A stretch of 64,000 nucleotides of DNA from Micrococcales bacterium (GTDB lineage: Bacteria; Actinomycetota; Actinomycetes; S36-B12; UBA10799), in NCBI GenBank assembly GCA_016719135.1, contig JADKAV010000004.1:62001-126000 (forward strand). The letters run 5' to 3'. The notes under the pieces were generated by a model that worked only from the letters and a program-made list of their open reading frames with translations, ran no database searches and had not been told where the DNA came from. The position numbers and the translations under genes were made by a program. Shown here one piece after another: positions 17,561 to 26,515 of this stretch. Each line of letters begins with the position of its first letter. The stretch's first letter is position 1.

Positions 17561-18730
17561 TCAGCCGTTGATCACAATGGCCAGGCACATCTCGTCGGTT
17601 GTGCCTTCACCCCAGACCACGTACCGAGCCGGTGTGTCCTGCAACGCGGGCAGTTGCGATCGCAATGAAGCATCGTGCCGGCACCGCACCCGCAGGGTGT
17701 CGCCCGGTCCGATGTCGACCGGACGGCGCAACGGGATGCCGCCTTGTTTGTCGAAATCCCAGTTCGGTATGTCCAGCAGAACCTGCTCGTCTGCCTGACC
17801 GGGGTTCAGGATGACCGAGATCTCGCGGCCCAGCAGATGCATGTGACCGGCCACCGAGAACACGGTGCTGGACGTCGTGACCCGACGATCGCACGTCTGC
17901 ACCTCCCCGGCTTTGGGAGCATCCGGATCCCCACCACACAACAACTGCAGTCCCGCGATGGTCGCACCGCTGCCCGCCCCGAACCGGCTCACCACGTCGT
18001 CCACCGCGTCGGTGCGTTTGCACAATCGTCCGGACTCCCCAGGCGCACAGGGCAATTCGACCGGGGCGGGTAGCAGCGTGGTCTTCAACGCCTTGAGTTT
18101 CTTGTCCGTGAGCCGCAGCCTGACCTGTGTCGAGTCCGAGCCTTGTTCCGCGCGCAGGTTGTAGTGCATCTGGATGATGATCCGTCCACCTGCCGGCAGC
18201 TGCGTGCCGTAGCCAGAAGGCGTCGTGGAGGGCTCACCACCGGGTGCCCAGGCCGTGATCCAGTCGGATTGATCCAGGCCGGACAGAGCGTCGCCGGACC
18301 GGTCGGGCAGTCGCGCTCCCCCGAAGCACTCGTAGCCGGGCTCGGGGTCAGCGGCGTCAAGGGCTTCTGCTGCAGCGAGCTGTTCGGGGTAGGCCGAGTA
18401 CAGGATCGAGTGATGCACGATGGCGCGATTGCCCGGGATGAACTCCGCGCCGGTGAGCATCGCATCGGTCGTGAGCCCAGGGTCGGCGAGGAAGCACCGG
18501 TACTCATCGGTCGCACCGGCAGGCGCCTGAGGCACGAATCCGTCGGGTACGCCGACCGTGAGGATGCGCTCACCTTTACGGGCGGCCAGCACCGGCTCGA
18601 CCGGTGCGGAGTCATGCGTCTGGCCGGCGTGCATCGGTTCAGTTGTCGGTTGCTCGGAGTGTCCGGACGTATGGCTGCTGCACGCGGCCAGCGTCAGCAC
18701 ACCGACGAGGGCCACAGCAGACATGCGCAT
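17561..18730 (-). CDS. Lipoprotein resembling copper type II monooxygenases
   Basis: 389 residues. A lipobox (LTLAACSS, Cys about residue 16) indicates a lipid-anchored extracytoplasmic protein. Candidate copper ligands fit the peptidylglycine / dopamine monooxygenase fold: HHSILY, IIIQMHYN, GHMHLLG and a Met in TDEMCL. Several Cys (YECFGG, ELPCAPG, RLCKR, LLCGG, QTCDR) could form disulfides. Family placement is from these motifs in order; substrate unknown. A 211-bp divergent gap separates it from the YihY gene. Confidence 0.7.
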   Translation of the reverse strand: MRMSAVALVGVLTLAACSSHTSGHSEQPTTEPMHAGQTHDSAPVEPVLAARKGERILTVGVPDGFVPQAPAGATDEYRCFLADPGLTTDAMLTGAEFIPGNRAIVHHSILYSAYPEQLAAAEALDAADPEPGYECFGGARLPDRSGDALSGLDQSDWITAWAPGGEPSTTPSGYGTQLPAGGRIIIQMHYNLRAEQGSDSTQVRLRLTDKKLKALKTTLLPAPVELPCAPGESGRLCKRTDAVDDVVSRFGAGSGATIAGLQLLCGGDPDAPKAGEVQTCDRRVTTSSTVFSVAGHMHLLGREISVILNPGQADEQVLLDIPNWDFDKQGGIPLRRPVDIGPGDTLRVRCRHDASLRSQLPALQDTPARYVVWGEGTTDEMCLAIVING

Positions 18731-18941
18731 GTCTCACCGTACGTCGATGTCCTGCGCGGTGAGGGTCATGCCCGCATTCGGTCAACCGTAAACAGCGGGC
18801 ACAGGCACGCATCGTGGGCCGACCTGCCTCGCGTGGACTCTTTCTGGCCCGCTCTTGCCCGGCACACCCCGCTGTGGCATCGACGCGTAGTAAACGGGTA
18901 GAGCACTATCGTTCAACGTGGTCCACGATCCCGGAGGCAGC

Positions 18942-19913
18942 ATGACCGACACCGCGATGCCGTCGACGCTGGCGGCGAGCCCGCCCCCGATTCCCGGCGA
19001 GCCGATCGACCCGCCACAGAAGGCGATCGCAGAGACCCTGCAGAAGGTGGATGACAAAGGTGCCGTAGCCGCGGTGGCATTCCGCACCTTCCTGAGGTTC
19101 AGTCACGCGAAAGTCACACTGCTTGCTGCAGGCACCACGTACTACTTGTTCTTGTCCGTGTTCGCCATCCTCGTTTTCGCCTTCGGCCTCGCCGCTTTGA
19201 TTGGGGGCGAGGAACTTGCCGACACGGTGACCAAGAGCGTCAGCAACGCCTTCCCCGGCCTGATCGGCGAACAGGGCGTATCCCCTGAAACGCTGGCACA
19301 GGTCGGCCAGACGACGTCTGCGCTGGGTCTGTTGGTCCTGCTCTACTCGAGCAGCGGTGCGATGGTGGCGTTGAGCAACTCGATGCACCTGATCTACGGC
19401 GCTCCCAAGGATCCGCGCAACTTCGTGAAGGCCCGCGCACGACTGCTCGCGTGGATGCTGCTGCTAGCCCCGCTGATCGCGCTGTCGTTCGTGCCATCAG
19501 TGGTCATCTCCAATTTCGCCGGACCTGTCGAGCGGGCACTCGGCCTCGACGGAAGCGCCTGGGGCTGGTTGCTGCTCGCGCTGACCGCGGTCTTGTCCAT
19601 CGGCCTAAATGCGCTGGTGGTATGGCTGATCCTGGGACACATGGGTGGCATCAGACCGCCCAGGGACGCCCGCCTGGCGGGCACCGCGGTCGGGGCCGTC
19701 GGCATCGAGATACTCAAATACCTGCTGTCCTTCATCATCGCCTGGTCGGTGAGCAAACCCCAGTACGGCGCCTTCGCCGCGCCCATCGCGATGCTGCTGG
19801 TCCTGTATCTCGAGTCGCTGACGTTGTACGTGGCCGCTTCGCTGACCGCAGGGATGGCTGTCGCGAACGACGACTCGCAAGAGGTCAGCGAGGTCAAGCC
19901 GGTCCCCGCGTGA
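18942..19913 (+). CDS. YihY/BrkB family membrane protein
   Basis: Inner-membrane protein of 323 residues with six helices and a cytosolic N-terminal tail. Family landmarks are LLAAGTTYYLFLSVFAI, VALSNSMHLIYG and GTAVGAVGIEILKY. Once annotated as RNase BN by mistake, the family has no settled function. ATG 18942 has GGAGG upstream. The gap to the next, convergent gene is 69 bp. Confidence 0.9.
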   Translation: MTDTAMPSTLAASPPPIPGEPIDPPQKAIAETLQKVDDKGAVAAVAFRTFLRFSHAKVTLLAAGTTYYLFLSVFAILVFAFGLAALIGGEELADTVTKSVSNAFPGLIGEQGVSPETLAQVGQTTSALGLLVLLYSSSGAMVALSNSMHLIYGAPKDPRNFVKARARLLAWMLLLAPLIALSFVPSVVISNFAGPVERALGLDGSAWGWLLLALTAVLSIGLNALVVWLILGHMGGIRPPRDARLAGTAVGAVGIEILKYLLSFIIAWSVSKPQYGAFAAPIAMLLVLYLESLTLYVAASLTAGMAVANDDSQEVSEVKPVPA

Positions 19914-19982
19914 CAGAGGTCTGCGGCCACAGCGCGGTATGACCTGAGCCGTTGCGATGCTCTGCCATGACAGTGCAGGCAA

Positions 19983-20579
19983 CTACTTGCGCAAAACCCC
20001 ACGGGGTCCCATCACGATGACCGGGTCCGCTGCCGGATCCAGCCACCGGAGGGTCTTGCGCATCTCCTGCCGGCTCACCGAGATGCATCCGCGGGTGGCG
20101 CCCCTGCCGGCCACATGCAGCCAGATGCCCCCGTCCTTGATGGAAGGATCCGGACGCTTCATGTCCAGCGGTGAGCGACCCGGCACCCGATTGAAGTTGA
20201 TGGCGACCACGTAGTCGAAAACCCATTCGCCCCCCGGCGGCCCCTGGAACCCCGAACGGGAATGGTGATACGGCAATGAGGTGCCGCGCGGCTTGTGACG
20301 CCTCCCGCCCGCGTCGGTCAGGCCGAAGGTCCCGATAGGCGAGTAGTAGCTCCAGTCCCACGGCTTCGGATGCCAGCCGCGAGCACCGTTGCGCGCGCGA
20401 ACCTCTTCCACCTTGTTCCAGCACCCGTCGCGGAACTGCCACCTGGAAACTGTGGCGCGGCTGGAGCGCTTACCGCGGCCGCGCGCGATGATCACCTGCT
20501 GATGCTTCGCCGGATCGACGCGATGCAACGCCCCGAGCGGCAGTTCACAGGGTGGAACCGGAGGTAGCGCTGCCAGCAT
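19983..20579 (-). CDS. L,D-transpeptidase (YkuD)-like protein
   Basis: 198 residues. The YkuD-type active site is HVAGRGATRGCIS: H155 and C165, with TRGC in place of the usual SHGC. PWDWSYYSPIGTFGLTD and DYVVAINFNR also fit the fold. Such enzymes make 3-3 peptidoglycan cross-links or attach proteins to the wall. I see no clear signal peptide from ATG 20579, so either the true start lies elsewhere or export is unusual. Confidence 0.75.
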   Translation of the reverse strand: MLAALPPVPPCELPLGALHRVDPAKHQQVIIARGRGKRSSRATVSRWQFRDGCWNKVEEVRARNGARGWHPKPWDWSYYSPIGTFGLTDAGGRRHKPRGTSLPYHHSRSGFQGPPGGEWVFDYVVAINFNRVPGRSPLDMKRPDPSIKDGGIWLHVAGRGATRGCISVSRQEMRKTLRWLDPAADPVIVMGPRGVLRK

Positions 20580-20613
20580 GCGTCAACTGTACGCCGCGAG
20601 GTGAGACACCTCG

Positions 20614-21492
20614 TCAGTCACGGAACTGGACGTGGACCACGGCGTGCCGGGTATCTTCGGTGGTGAGCCACACTGTCAATTTCCCGTCCCCCCGATCGAT
20701 CTGCAACGTGCTCGCCGCGGGGAGGAAAACTGGCTTGAAGAATCCCGCGGTGGCGACGTAAGCCCCGGGCAGTTCGCCTTCCACTTCGGCCAGGCAGCGC
20801 GCGAGGGTCCACATCCCGTGGACGATGGTCGTGCGGAAACCGAAAGCCTTGGCCGCCAACGGATGCAGATGAATGGGATTACGGTCACCGGAGATCGCAG
20901 CGTACAGCCGGCCCATGTCTGACGGGATCTGCAGCCCGACCACCTCGGCATTCTGCGTGGGATCGGGCCACGAGGTCCGTTCGGCAGTCGCTCCAGCGGA
21001 TGGTAGTCCCGAACCCCGACTCAGGTAGGTACTCGTCTCGTGCCACACGAGCTCACCGTCCAAACTCGCGCTGGTGACCATATCGAACTGGGTACCCTTC
21101 GGATGTGTGCGCGCATTGCCCGCATGTGCCTGAACCTCGTACTCACCCAAGGCCGGCAACTGTCCGGTCACTTCGATCCGATTGGCGATATGGACCATCC
21201 CCAGCGACCCCATCGGAAAGTCACGGCTGGTCATCAGGTACATCGCCAGCGGGAAACCCGCTACATGCAGCATTGCGGGAGGCAGATCCGGACCCGAACC
21301 CCCACACACCCGCCGATAAGCCTCGATCTCCTCTGCTGAGAACCGCACCTGCGGCAAGGAGAGTCCACGTTCGGGGATGCTGTCGCCACCTCCCCATAGA
21401 AATCCGGGCAGAGACGCTCCTGCGATCACTCGCGCGTACAAATGAGCAGTGCCTGGAGGTCCGTTCAACGGCTGCATCGACATGGGGACCAT
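20614..21492 (-). CDS. MaoC-like (R)-specific enoyl-CoA hydratase
   Basis: 292 residues forming a double hot-dog protein. The hydratase-2 motif is at about residues 205-235 (SGDRNPIHLHPLAAKAFGF, then VHGMWTLA), giving the catalytic Asp and His. The N-terminal half is a degenerate hot-dog. It hydrates trans-2-enoyl-CoA to (R)-3-hydroxyacyl-CoA or acts in fatty-acid metabolism; the partner is unknown. Starts at 21492, 21483 and 21477 are all possible. Confidence 0.85.
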   Translation of the reverse strand: MVPMSMQPLNGPPGTAHLYARVIAGASLPGFLWGGGDSIPERGLSLPQVRFSAEEIEAYRRVCGGSGPDLPPAMLHVAGFPLAMYLMTSRDFPMGSLGMVHIANRIEVTGQLPALGEYEVQAHAGNARTHPKGTQFDMVTSASLDGELVWHETSTYLSRGSGLPSAGATAERTSWPDPTQNAEVVGLQIPSDMGRLYAAISGDRNPIHLHPLAAKAFGFRTTIVHGMWTLARCLAEVEGELPGAYVATAGFFKPVFLPAASTLQIDRGDGKLTVWLTTEDTRHAVVHVQFRD

Positions 21493-21631
21493 TCAACCCC
21501 GGTTGGACGCTGAAGTTCCCCAGAATGGGCAGGCTCTCGCAGGCCCGCGCCGGCGGCCTGGTGGATTGTCCTGTGGGTGATTCATTGATTGGACTCAGGG
21601 CGGCCCCTGTCCGGAGCATCCACGGCAGTTT

Positions 21632-21850
21632 GTCAGAGGGTCCGTTTATGGTTCGAACAGGTAGATCAGGGAAGATGTCAGACCCTGGGTTTACGGTTCG
21701 AAACAGGTAGTCCGGGGAAGATGTCACACCCTGGGTTTACGGTTCGAAACAGGTAGTCCGGGGAAGATGTCAGACCCTGGGTTTATGGTTCGAAACAGGT
21801 AGTCCGGGGAAGATGTCACACCCTGGGTTTATGGTTCGTAACAGGTAGTT
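21632..21850. repeat. 46-bp tandem repeat array, about 4.5 units
   Basis: Three exact-length 46-bp units (21690-21735, 21736-21781, 21782-21827) are preceded by a 45-bp unit (21645-21689) and a degenerate part unit (from 21632), and followed by a part unit (21828-21850). Each unit runs TTTAYGGTTCGAAACAGG, then TAGTCCGGGGAAGATG, then TCASACCCTGGG. The S position alternates G/C/G/C along the array. Across each junction CCTG-GG-TTT faces AAA-CAGG, an imperfect hairpin. The array lies in the 451-bp gap between the MaoC gene and a DUF222-HNH gene; I see nothing else in 21493-21631 or 21851-21943. Confidence 0.95.
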
Positions 21851-21943
21851 GGTAGTTGGTTTGCGTCAGCTCGTGGAGCGACGTCGCGGTGGGCACCGGC
21901 CCTTCCGATACGACATTCAAGTCTTGTCGATCGGGGGTGTCCT

Positions 21944-23170
21944 ATGGCCGTTTCACCGTCTACGTCTTTCTTTGATGTGTCGCGGGCGGCGCACCGCCGG
22001 GCCCGGATCCGGGCCAGTCTGCCCACGGTCGCCCCGGCCGGGTTCGACCAGATCAACGATCAGATTGATGCGCTGCCGGACCCCGACCTGCTGTGTGCGG
22101 AGGAACGCGCCGCGGCGATGCGGCACACCGCACGGTTGCGGAACCGCATCGAGGCGTATCTGACCGGTCTGGCCGGTGCCGCCGATACTGCCGGGGATTC
22201 CCGGGTCCTGGGCGCAGGCACCACCGGGTCCCTGGTGGCGATCGCCACCGGATCCCCGGTAGCGGTCGGGTCGGGGATGGTGAACACCGCCAACGCCCTG
22301 CACGACCCGCCGGTCGTGAAGGGATGCCTGGGCTGCCGGCAGCATTTCGAGGCGCATGTGTATCAGATCCTGGCCCACGCCCCCGCGATCGATGACTTCA
22401 CCAGCAAACAAGCCGCGATCGTCGGCCTGGCCAAGTTGACCGACGCCTCGGAGGTGCGCCGGGTACTGCAGGTCGCCGCTGAGGCCGACAACCCCACCCA
22501 CCTGGACCTGAGCCTGATCAGCAACGCGCCAAACGCTCCTGCGCCTGTCCGCCCGGGCGAACGGGATGTGGGCGATCACCGGAATGCTCGACGAGGTCGA
22601 CGGGGCGATCCTGGCTGAAACCCTGGCAGCGTTCACCCGCCCCCCGGACACCCACGACACCACCACCCCGGCCCAACGCCGCGCCGACGCCCTGACCGAC
22701 ATGTCCCGCGCGGCGGCGGCCAACACCCACCCCGGCGGGGTGTCCGCGGTGTCCATCCTCGTGGATTTGGAGAACCTGCCCACCAGTGACAACGCGACCC
22801 TGGTCGACGGCACCCCCTCGGTGCCGGATCAGTTCGACCTGTTGTCGTGCGCGGCGGTGTACGGTGATCTTCGGGATCAAACGCACAGGCACCTTCATCC
22901 CCCTCGCCCTCGGACGAAAACGACGCCGGGCATCTGCGGCCCAATGGGCGGCGTTGATCGCCCGCGACCGCGGCTGCATCCGCTGCGGACGGACCCCCCG
23001 ACACTGCCACGCCCACCACATCATCCACTGGAAAGACGGCGGCAGAACCGACCTGTCAAACCTCGCACCTCTGTTCGAGATGTCATAACGACCTGCACCA
23101 CGGCCGGTACACCATCACCATGGACACCCACACCATCCCCGTCATCACCCACACCCGCGGACCCCCCTGA
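21944..23170 (+). pseudogene. DUF222-HNH (13E12-type) endonuclease gene, three frameshifts
   Basis: The N-terminal DUF222 domain is in one frame from ATG 21944 (SD-like GGGGGTG upstream) to about 22520. It continues in a second frame (SARANGMWAITGMLDEVDGA) to about 22855. A third frame holds VIFGIKRTGTFIPLALG and the HNH core RDRGCIRCGRTPRHCHAHH. A fourth holds CHNDLHHGRYTITMD to TGA 23168-23170. Each break is repaired by adding two bases that copy the adjacent dinucleotide. Otherwise the protein (about 409 residues) is complete. Family members are probable HNH nucleases often repeated in actinobacterial genomes; several in M. tuberculosis are LexA-controlled. Confidence 0.88.
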
Positions 23171-23269
23171 GCAGCCGCCCTGAAGGGCGGGAAATCGAGT
23201 GAAAATCAGCACGTGGTGTAACGCAATCAAGGGCTTGATCCTTTTGTCGCGCAAAAATGGATCTTGGGC

Positions 23270-23279
23270 GTGTATACAC
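23270..23279. promoter_or_regulatory. Palindrome and likely -10 of the aquaporin gene
   Basis: A perfect GTGTATACAC palindrome contains TATACA (23273-23278), which would place transcription at or next to ATG 23285. That implies a leaderless mRNA, and no Shine-Dalgarno is visible. The palindrome could also be an operator. Inference from spacing. Confidence 0.4.
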
Positions 23280-23284
23280 CCAGA

Positions 23285-24040
23285 ATGTCCACACTTGAAA
23301 ACCTGCGAACAATCACGGTCAATGAATTCATCGGGACCGCGATCCTGGTACTCATCGGATGTGGGATCGGCGCGCTCGGTTCCCTGCGTAAAAGCCTCGG
23401 GTTCGGATCGGGCAACTGGAGTCTCACCGCCTTCGGGTGGGGTATGGCGGTCTTCGTCGGGGCGAGCGTCGCATGGGAGTCCGGCGCGCACTTGAACCCC
23501 GCGGTGACGCTCGGCCTTGTCCTGACCGGCGCGACGTCCTGGTCAACCGTGCCGTTCTACCTCCTGGGTGAGTTCTCCGGCGCGATCGTCGGCGGGTTGC
23601 TCGTCTATGTGGTGTATAAGAAGCAGTTCGACGACCACGACCAGCCGCACACCACTGGCAGTATCTTCTACACCAAACCGGGTGTGCGGTCGCTCGGTTG
23701 GAACACCGTGAGTGAAGCCGTGGCGACGTTCGTGCTCGTCTACTGGATCATTCAGCAAGCCCCCTGGCAGCCGGTCGTCGAGGGTCAGGCACCCAACCTC
23801 GGGAACATCGGTCTCGGTTATGCGGGTGTCGCCTTCGCCGTGATCGCGATCGGAGCCGGACTCGGTGGTTCGACCGGCTATGCGATCAACCCTGCACGCG
23901 ACCTGGGACCTCGGATCGCGTATGCACTTCTCCCGCTGCGAGGCAAAGAGAAGATCGACTGGGGTTACGCGTGGGTACCCATCGTCGGACCTCTGCTGGG
24001 CGCAGCAGCGGCCGCAGCGGTCTACTCGCTGAACTACTGA
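23285..24040 (+). CDS. MIP-family channel (aquaporin / glycerol facilitator)
   Basis: 251 residues, six helices and two half-helices. NPA motifs are HLNPAVTLG (near residue 70) and INPARDLGPRI (near 200). The Asp after the second NPAR is the usual sign of a glycerol-conducting (GlpF-like) pore. A loop of about 20 residues (FDDHDQPHTTGSIFYTK) is typical of GlpF types. It passively conducts water, glycerol or small solutes. ATG 23285 is preferred to 23264 because the family N-terminus begins there. Confidence 0.93.
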   Translation: MSTLENLRTITVNEFIGTAILVLIGCGIGALGSLRKSLGFGSGNWSLTAFGWGMAVFVGASVAWESGAHLNPAVTLGLVLTGATSWSTVPFYLLGEFSGAIVGGLLVYVVYKKQFDDHDQPHTTGSIFYTKPGVRSLGWNTVSEAVATFVLVYWIIQQAPWQPVVEGQAPNLGNIGLGYAGVAFAVIAIGAGLGGSTGYAINPARDLGPRIAYALLPLRGKEKIDWGYAWVPIVGPLLGAAAAAAVYSLNY

Positions 24041-24045
24041 CTGCT

Positions 24046-24061
24046 GCGCGACGTGTCGCGC
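24046..24061. terminator. Hairpin between convergent aquaporin and SGNH genes
   Basis: GCGCGAC and GTCGCGC form a 7-bp stem with a very tight loop, in the 40-bp gap between convergent genes. There is no T-run on either side, so an intrinsic terminator is only possible. Confidence 0.3.
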
Positions 24062-24080
24062 TGTGCAGACCGCGGGTTCG

Positions 24081-24839
24081 CTACTGAACAGGCTGCAGAT
24101 CTGGCCGCTTCGCGGTCACCCCATGGCCGGATTTGCGTCGCGTGACCCTGCGACCGATCCAGGGCGCCAGGTGTTTACCGGCCCAGGTGACGTCCCGCCC
24201 GACCTTGGCGACCGGTGACAGGGGCCGGACCTGCGGCAACGGCTGGGTCCAGTCCCCCGCGTACCGGCCCAATGACTCAAGGACTGCCATGGCCACACGC
24301 TGATGACCGACGGAGTTCAGATGCAATCGGTCCTCGGACCAGAACCGGGGATCGTCGAAGACCACGTGATCCCAGAAATCCACCACCTTGCATCCGTACC
24401 TTCCGGCCACCTCATAGGTCACTTCACGGTACTGAGCCAAGCGACCCTCGACCGGACCCATCATCCGCGATCGGCTGGAGGGTCGGCCATAAGTGACGAT
24501 GACGATGTCGGCGCCCGTGGCGGCTAGGGCCGCGATCCCCACTTCCAGGTGTTCACTCAGCTGCGCGATGTCCCACCGCCTACGCAAGGCATCGTTGATA
24601 CCCCCGGCGAAACTGACCAAGTCCGGGGTCAACTCGCGCGCCTTTGGCACCTGCTCTTGGACGATTTGGGCCACTCGACGCCCGCGGATCGCGAGGTTGG
24701 CATAGCGCAGCAGCGGGTCATCGGCTGCCAGCGCGTGCGCCAGCCGGTCAGCCCACCCTCGATCCCGGCCGTCAGGCCCAGGATCTCCGATGCCCTCGGT
24801 GAACGAGTCACCGAGCGCCACGTACCGCTGCCAACCCAT
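24081..24839 (-). CDS. SGNH/GDSL-type esterase-lipase
   Basis: 252 residues from ATG 24839, which has GGAGG nine bases upstream. Block I is VALGDSFTEGIGD (nucleophile Ser12), block III is GGINDALR (oxyanion Asn), and the catalytic Asp/His are in SEDRLHLNSVGH. It hydrolyses an ester or acyl group. No signal peptide is visible, so it is probably cytosolic. The C-terminus is basic (RRVTRRKSGHGVTAKRP). Confidence 0.9.
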   Translation of the reverse strand: MGWQRYVALGDSFTEGIGDPGPDGRDRGWADRLAHALAADDPLLRYANLAIRGRRVAQIVQEQVPKARELTPDLVSFAGGINDALRRRWDIAQLSEHLEVGIAALAATGADIVIVTYGRPSSRSRMMGPVEGRLAQYREVTYEVAGRYGCKVVDFWDHVVFDDPRFWSEDRLHLNSVGHQRVAMAVLESLGRYAGDWTQPLPQVRPLSPVAKVGRDVTWAGKHLAPWIGRRVTRRKSGHGVTAKRPDLQPVQ

Positions 24840-24928
24840 ACCTGCAACCTCCATCGGGAAGCCTCCGCACGACAGGGTATCCAGCCCATTGGATCTCAAA
24901 CCGGACAGCCGACACCAAACCACTCGCA

Positions 24929-26515
24929 TCACGGCAAGCGCTGCGTTTTCGGTACCAGGTCGGCGAACACCGCAGTCTGCGTGTATTCGCCCTCGCGCAC
25001 TCCTCTCGGGGCCAGCGCGGTCGCCTCCCGCTCGAGCCGTGCCCGGTCGTTGCCCGATCCGCCAGACCAGGGCGTCATCGCCAGAAATTCCTGTTTTGCT
25101 CCGGCATACACGGCCAGGTCCTCGGAGTCCGCAGCTCCAAGCCGATCGTTGCCGACGAACATTTGAGGTCGACCCGAGAATCCGCGGCCGGTGATCGAGG
25201 TTTGACCGTCAAAGACCAGATCGAGCAGGTTGCCGTTCATCATCGGAGTGACGTTATAGGCGAAACCGACGGTCGGGTCCGCCACTGAGCGCCACACGGA
25301 ACTCATCCACTCAAGAGGTTGCCAGTTCCCGTCAAGAGTCGTGGTCGCCCAGCGTCCAGGATTCGCGTCCGCCTGGATCTGCACGGTGACGCCCTGGGCA
25401 TCCTGGCAGGCCGCGAACGACACGGCCGTGTCCGCGCACGGCTCAAAGCCCGCGGGACGTTCTCCGAACGGGTATCCGTAGGCGAAGGCAGGATAGGAGG
25501 TCGCCAGGCCCACTTTGAAGCCAGCGATCTCGGGGCCACCTGCGTTCGCCTCGGCCGCCGGACCGGATCGAGGACCCTCATCGAGGCCGATGAGGTCCTT
25601 CTCCAGCGGCGTCAACGGCACCTTCTCGTTGGCGAACAGCAGGTTCTGGTTGCCGTCCGGCGCTGACCGATTCACCACGTCGGGACCCCACAGAAACGTC
25701 GTGTTCGTGACACGCTGACTGGTTGCGACGTACGCGGTATCGGTCGGCTGGGCCTGCGGATCGGCGAACACCGCGACCTCCGCGGGGTTGCTCGTCTGCC
25801 GATACGCAGCCTGGTTGTTGCTGACCACCACGTAGACCCCGTAGTCGCGGGCGATCTCACTGAAGGTGATGTTGACTGCGCGTACAAATGTGTCGGTTGC
25901 CGCCACGAAGACCTGCTTGCGAGGATCGATCGGTCCCAATCTCGCCTGGTAGGCCGCCACCTGTGGCGCGTACGCCAGGTTCAGCTGACCCAGTGCGCCT
26001 GCCAGTCCCAGCGGTACGGCCTCGGACGCGGATCTCGCGAAAGACCGAGCCTGCTGCCGGGCACTCCACCCGCGGGTCCCCATCGCAATGGTCGGCAATC
26101 CCATGTCCTCGGGGAATACCACCATGGTGGGCTGCCCCGGTCTGCGATAGGGCTGGACCAACTCCTCTATCAGGCAACGAACGGTGGTTCGCCAGGTCGC
26201 ATAGTCCACGACATCTGAGAAGTCGAGCGTGTACTGGATCGCGAAGACCCGCAAAGTGCCATCAGGGTCCACATGCCCGCTGGTCGGTTCCTGTCGAGGT
26301 GAGCGCACCTCGTCACATTCCCGGGCGCTGGGCGTTCCTGCGCGCTGATCGGCCCGCTCACCGGTGACGAGATTGCCCACCATGGCAGCCGGTGCACCGA
26401 CGAGCTGCAACCCAACGGCAAACACCATCAGCGGAACCAGCGTGACCCAGCCGACTCCTCGGCAGAGGCGCCCAGTGACCGACAGTCGTCTGCGCAGTTT
26501 GGGAGGTCGGTTCAC
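24929..26515 (-). CDS. Membrane-anchored nitrilase-like protein lacking the catalytic cysteine
   Basis: 528 residues from GTG 26515, overlapping the RDD stop (GTGA). A basic N-terminus and one hydrophobic helix (about 20-42) suggest export or anchoring. The carbon-nitrogen hydrolase fold is indicated by E136 in VVFPEDMGL and K298 in NEKVPLTPLEKD. The third catalytic position aligns with S340 in VGLATSYPAF, where nitrilases have ICY: Cys is replaced by Ser. Either this is a non-hydrolytic relative or a Ser variant. It is cotranscribed with the RDD and FAD-oxidoreductase genes. Confidence 0.7.
   Translation of the reverse strand: MNRPPKLRRRLSVTGRLCRGVGWVTLVPLMVFAVGLQLVGAPAAMVGNLVTGERADQRAGTPSARECDEVRSPRQEPTSGHVDPDGTLRVFAIQYTLDFSDVVDYATWRTTVRCLIEELVQPYRRPGQPTMVVFPEDMGLPTIAMGTRGWSARQQARSFARSASEAVPLGLAGALGQLNLAYAPQVAAYQARLGPIDPRKQVFVAATDTFVRAVNITFSEIARDYGVYVVVSNNQAAYRQTSNPAEVAVFADPQAQPTDTAYVATSQRVTNTTFLWGPDVVNRSAPDGNQNLLFANEKVPLTPLEKDLIGLDEGPRSGPAAEANAGGPEIAGFKVGLATSYPAFAYGYPFGERPAGFEPCADTAVSFAACQDAQGVTVQIQADANPGRWATTTLDGNWQPLEWMSSVWRSVADPTVGFAYNVTPMMNGNLLDLVFDGQTSITGRGFSGRPQMFVGNDRLGAADSEDLAVYAGAKQEFLAMTPWSGGSGNDRARLEREATALAPRGVREGEYTQTAVFADLVPKTQRLP

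Noticed and set aside
21690..21710. tRNA B-box-like GGTTCGAA in the repeats
   Set aside because: No acceptor stem or cloverleaf around it. I found no convincing tRNA gene anywhere in the window.
21632..21850. CRISPR array
   Set aside because: The units abut with no spacers; it is a simple tandem repeat.
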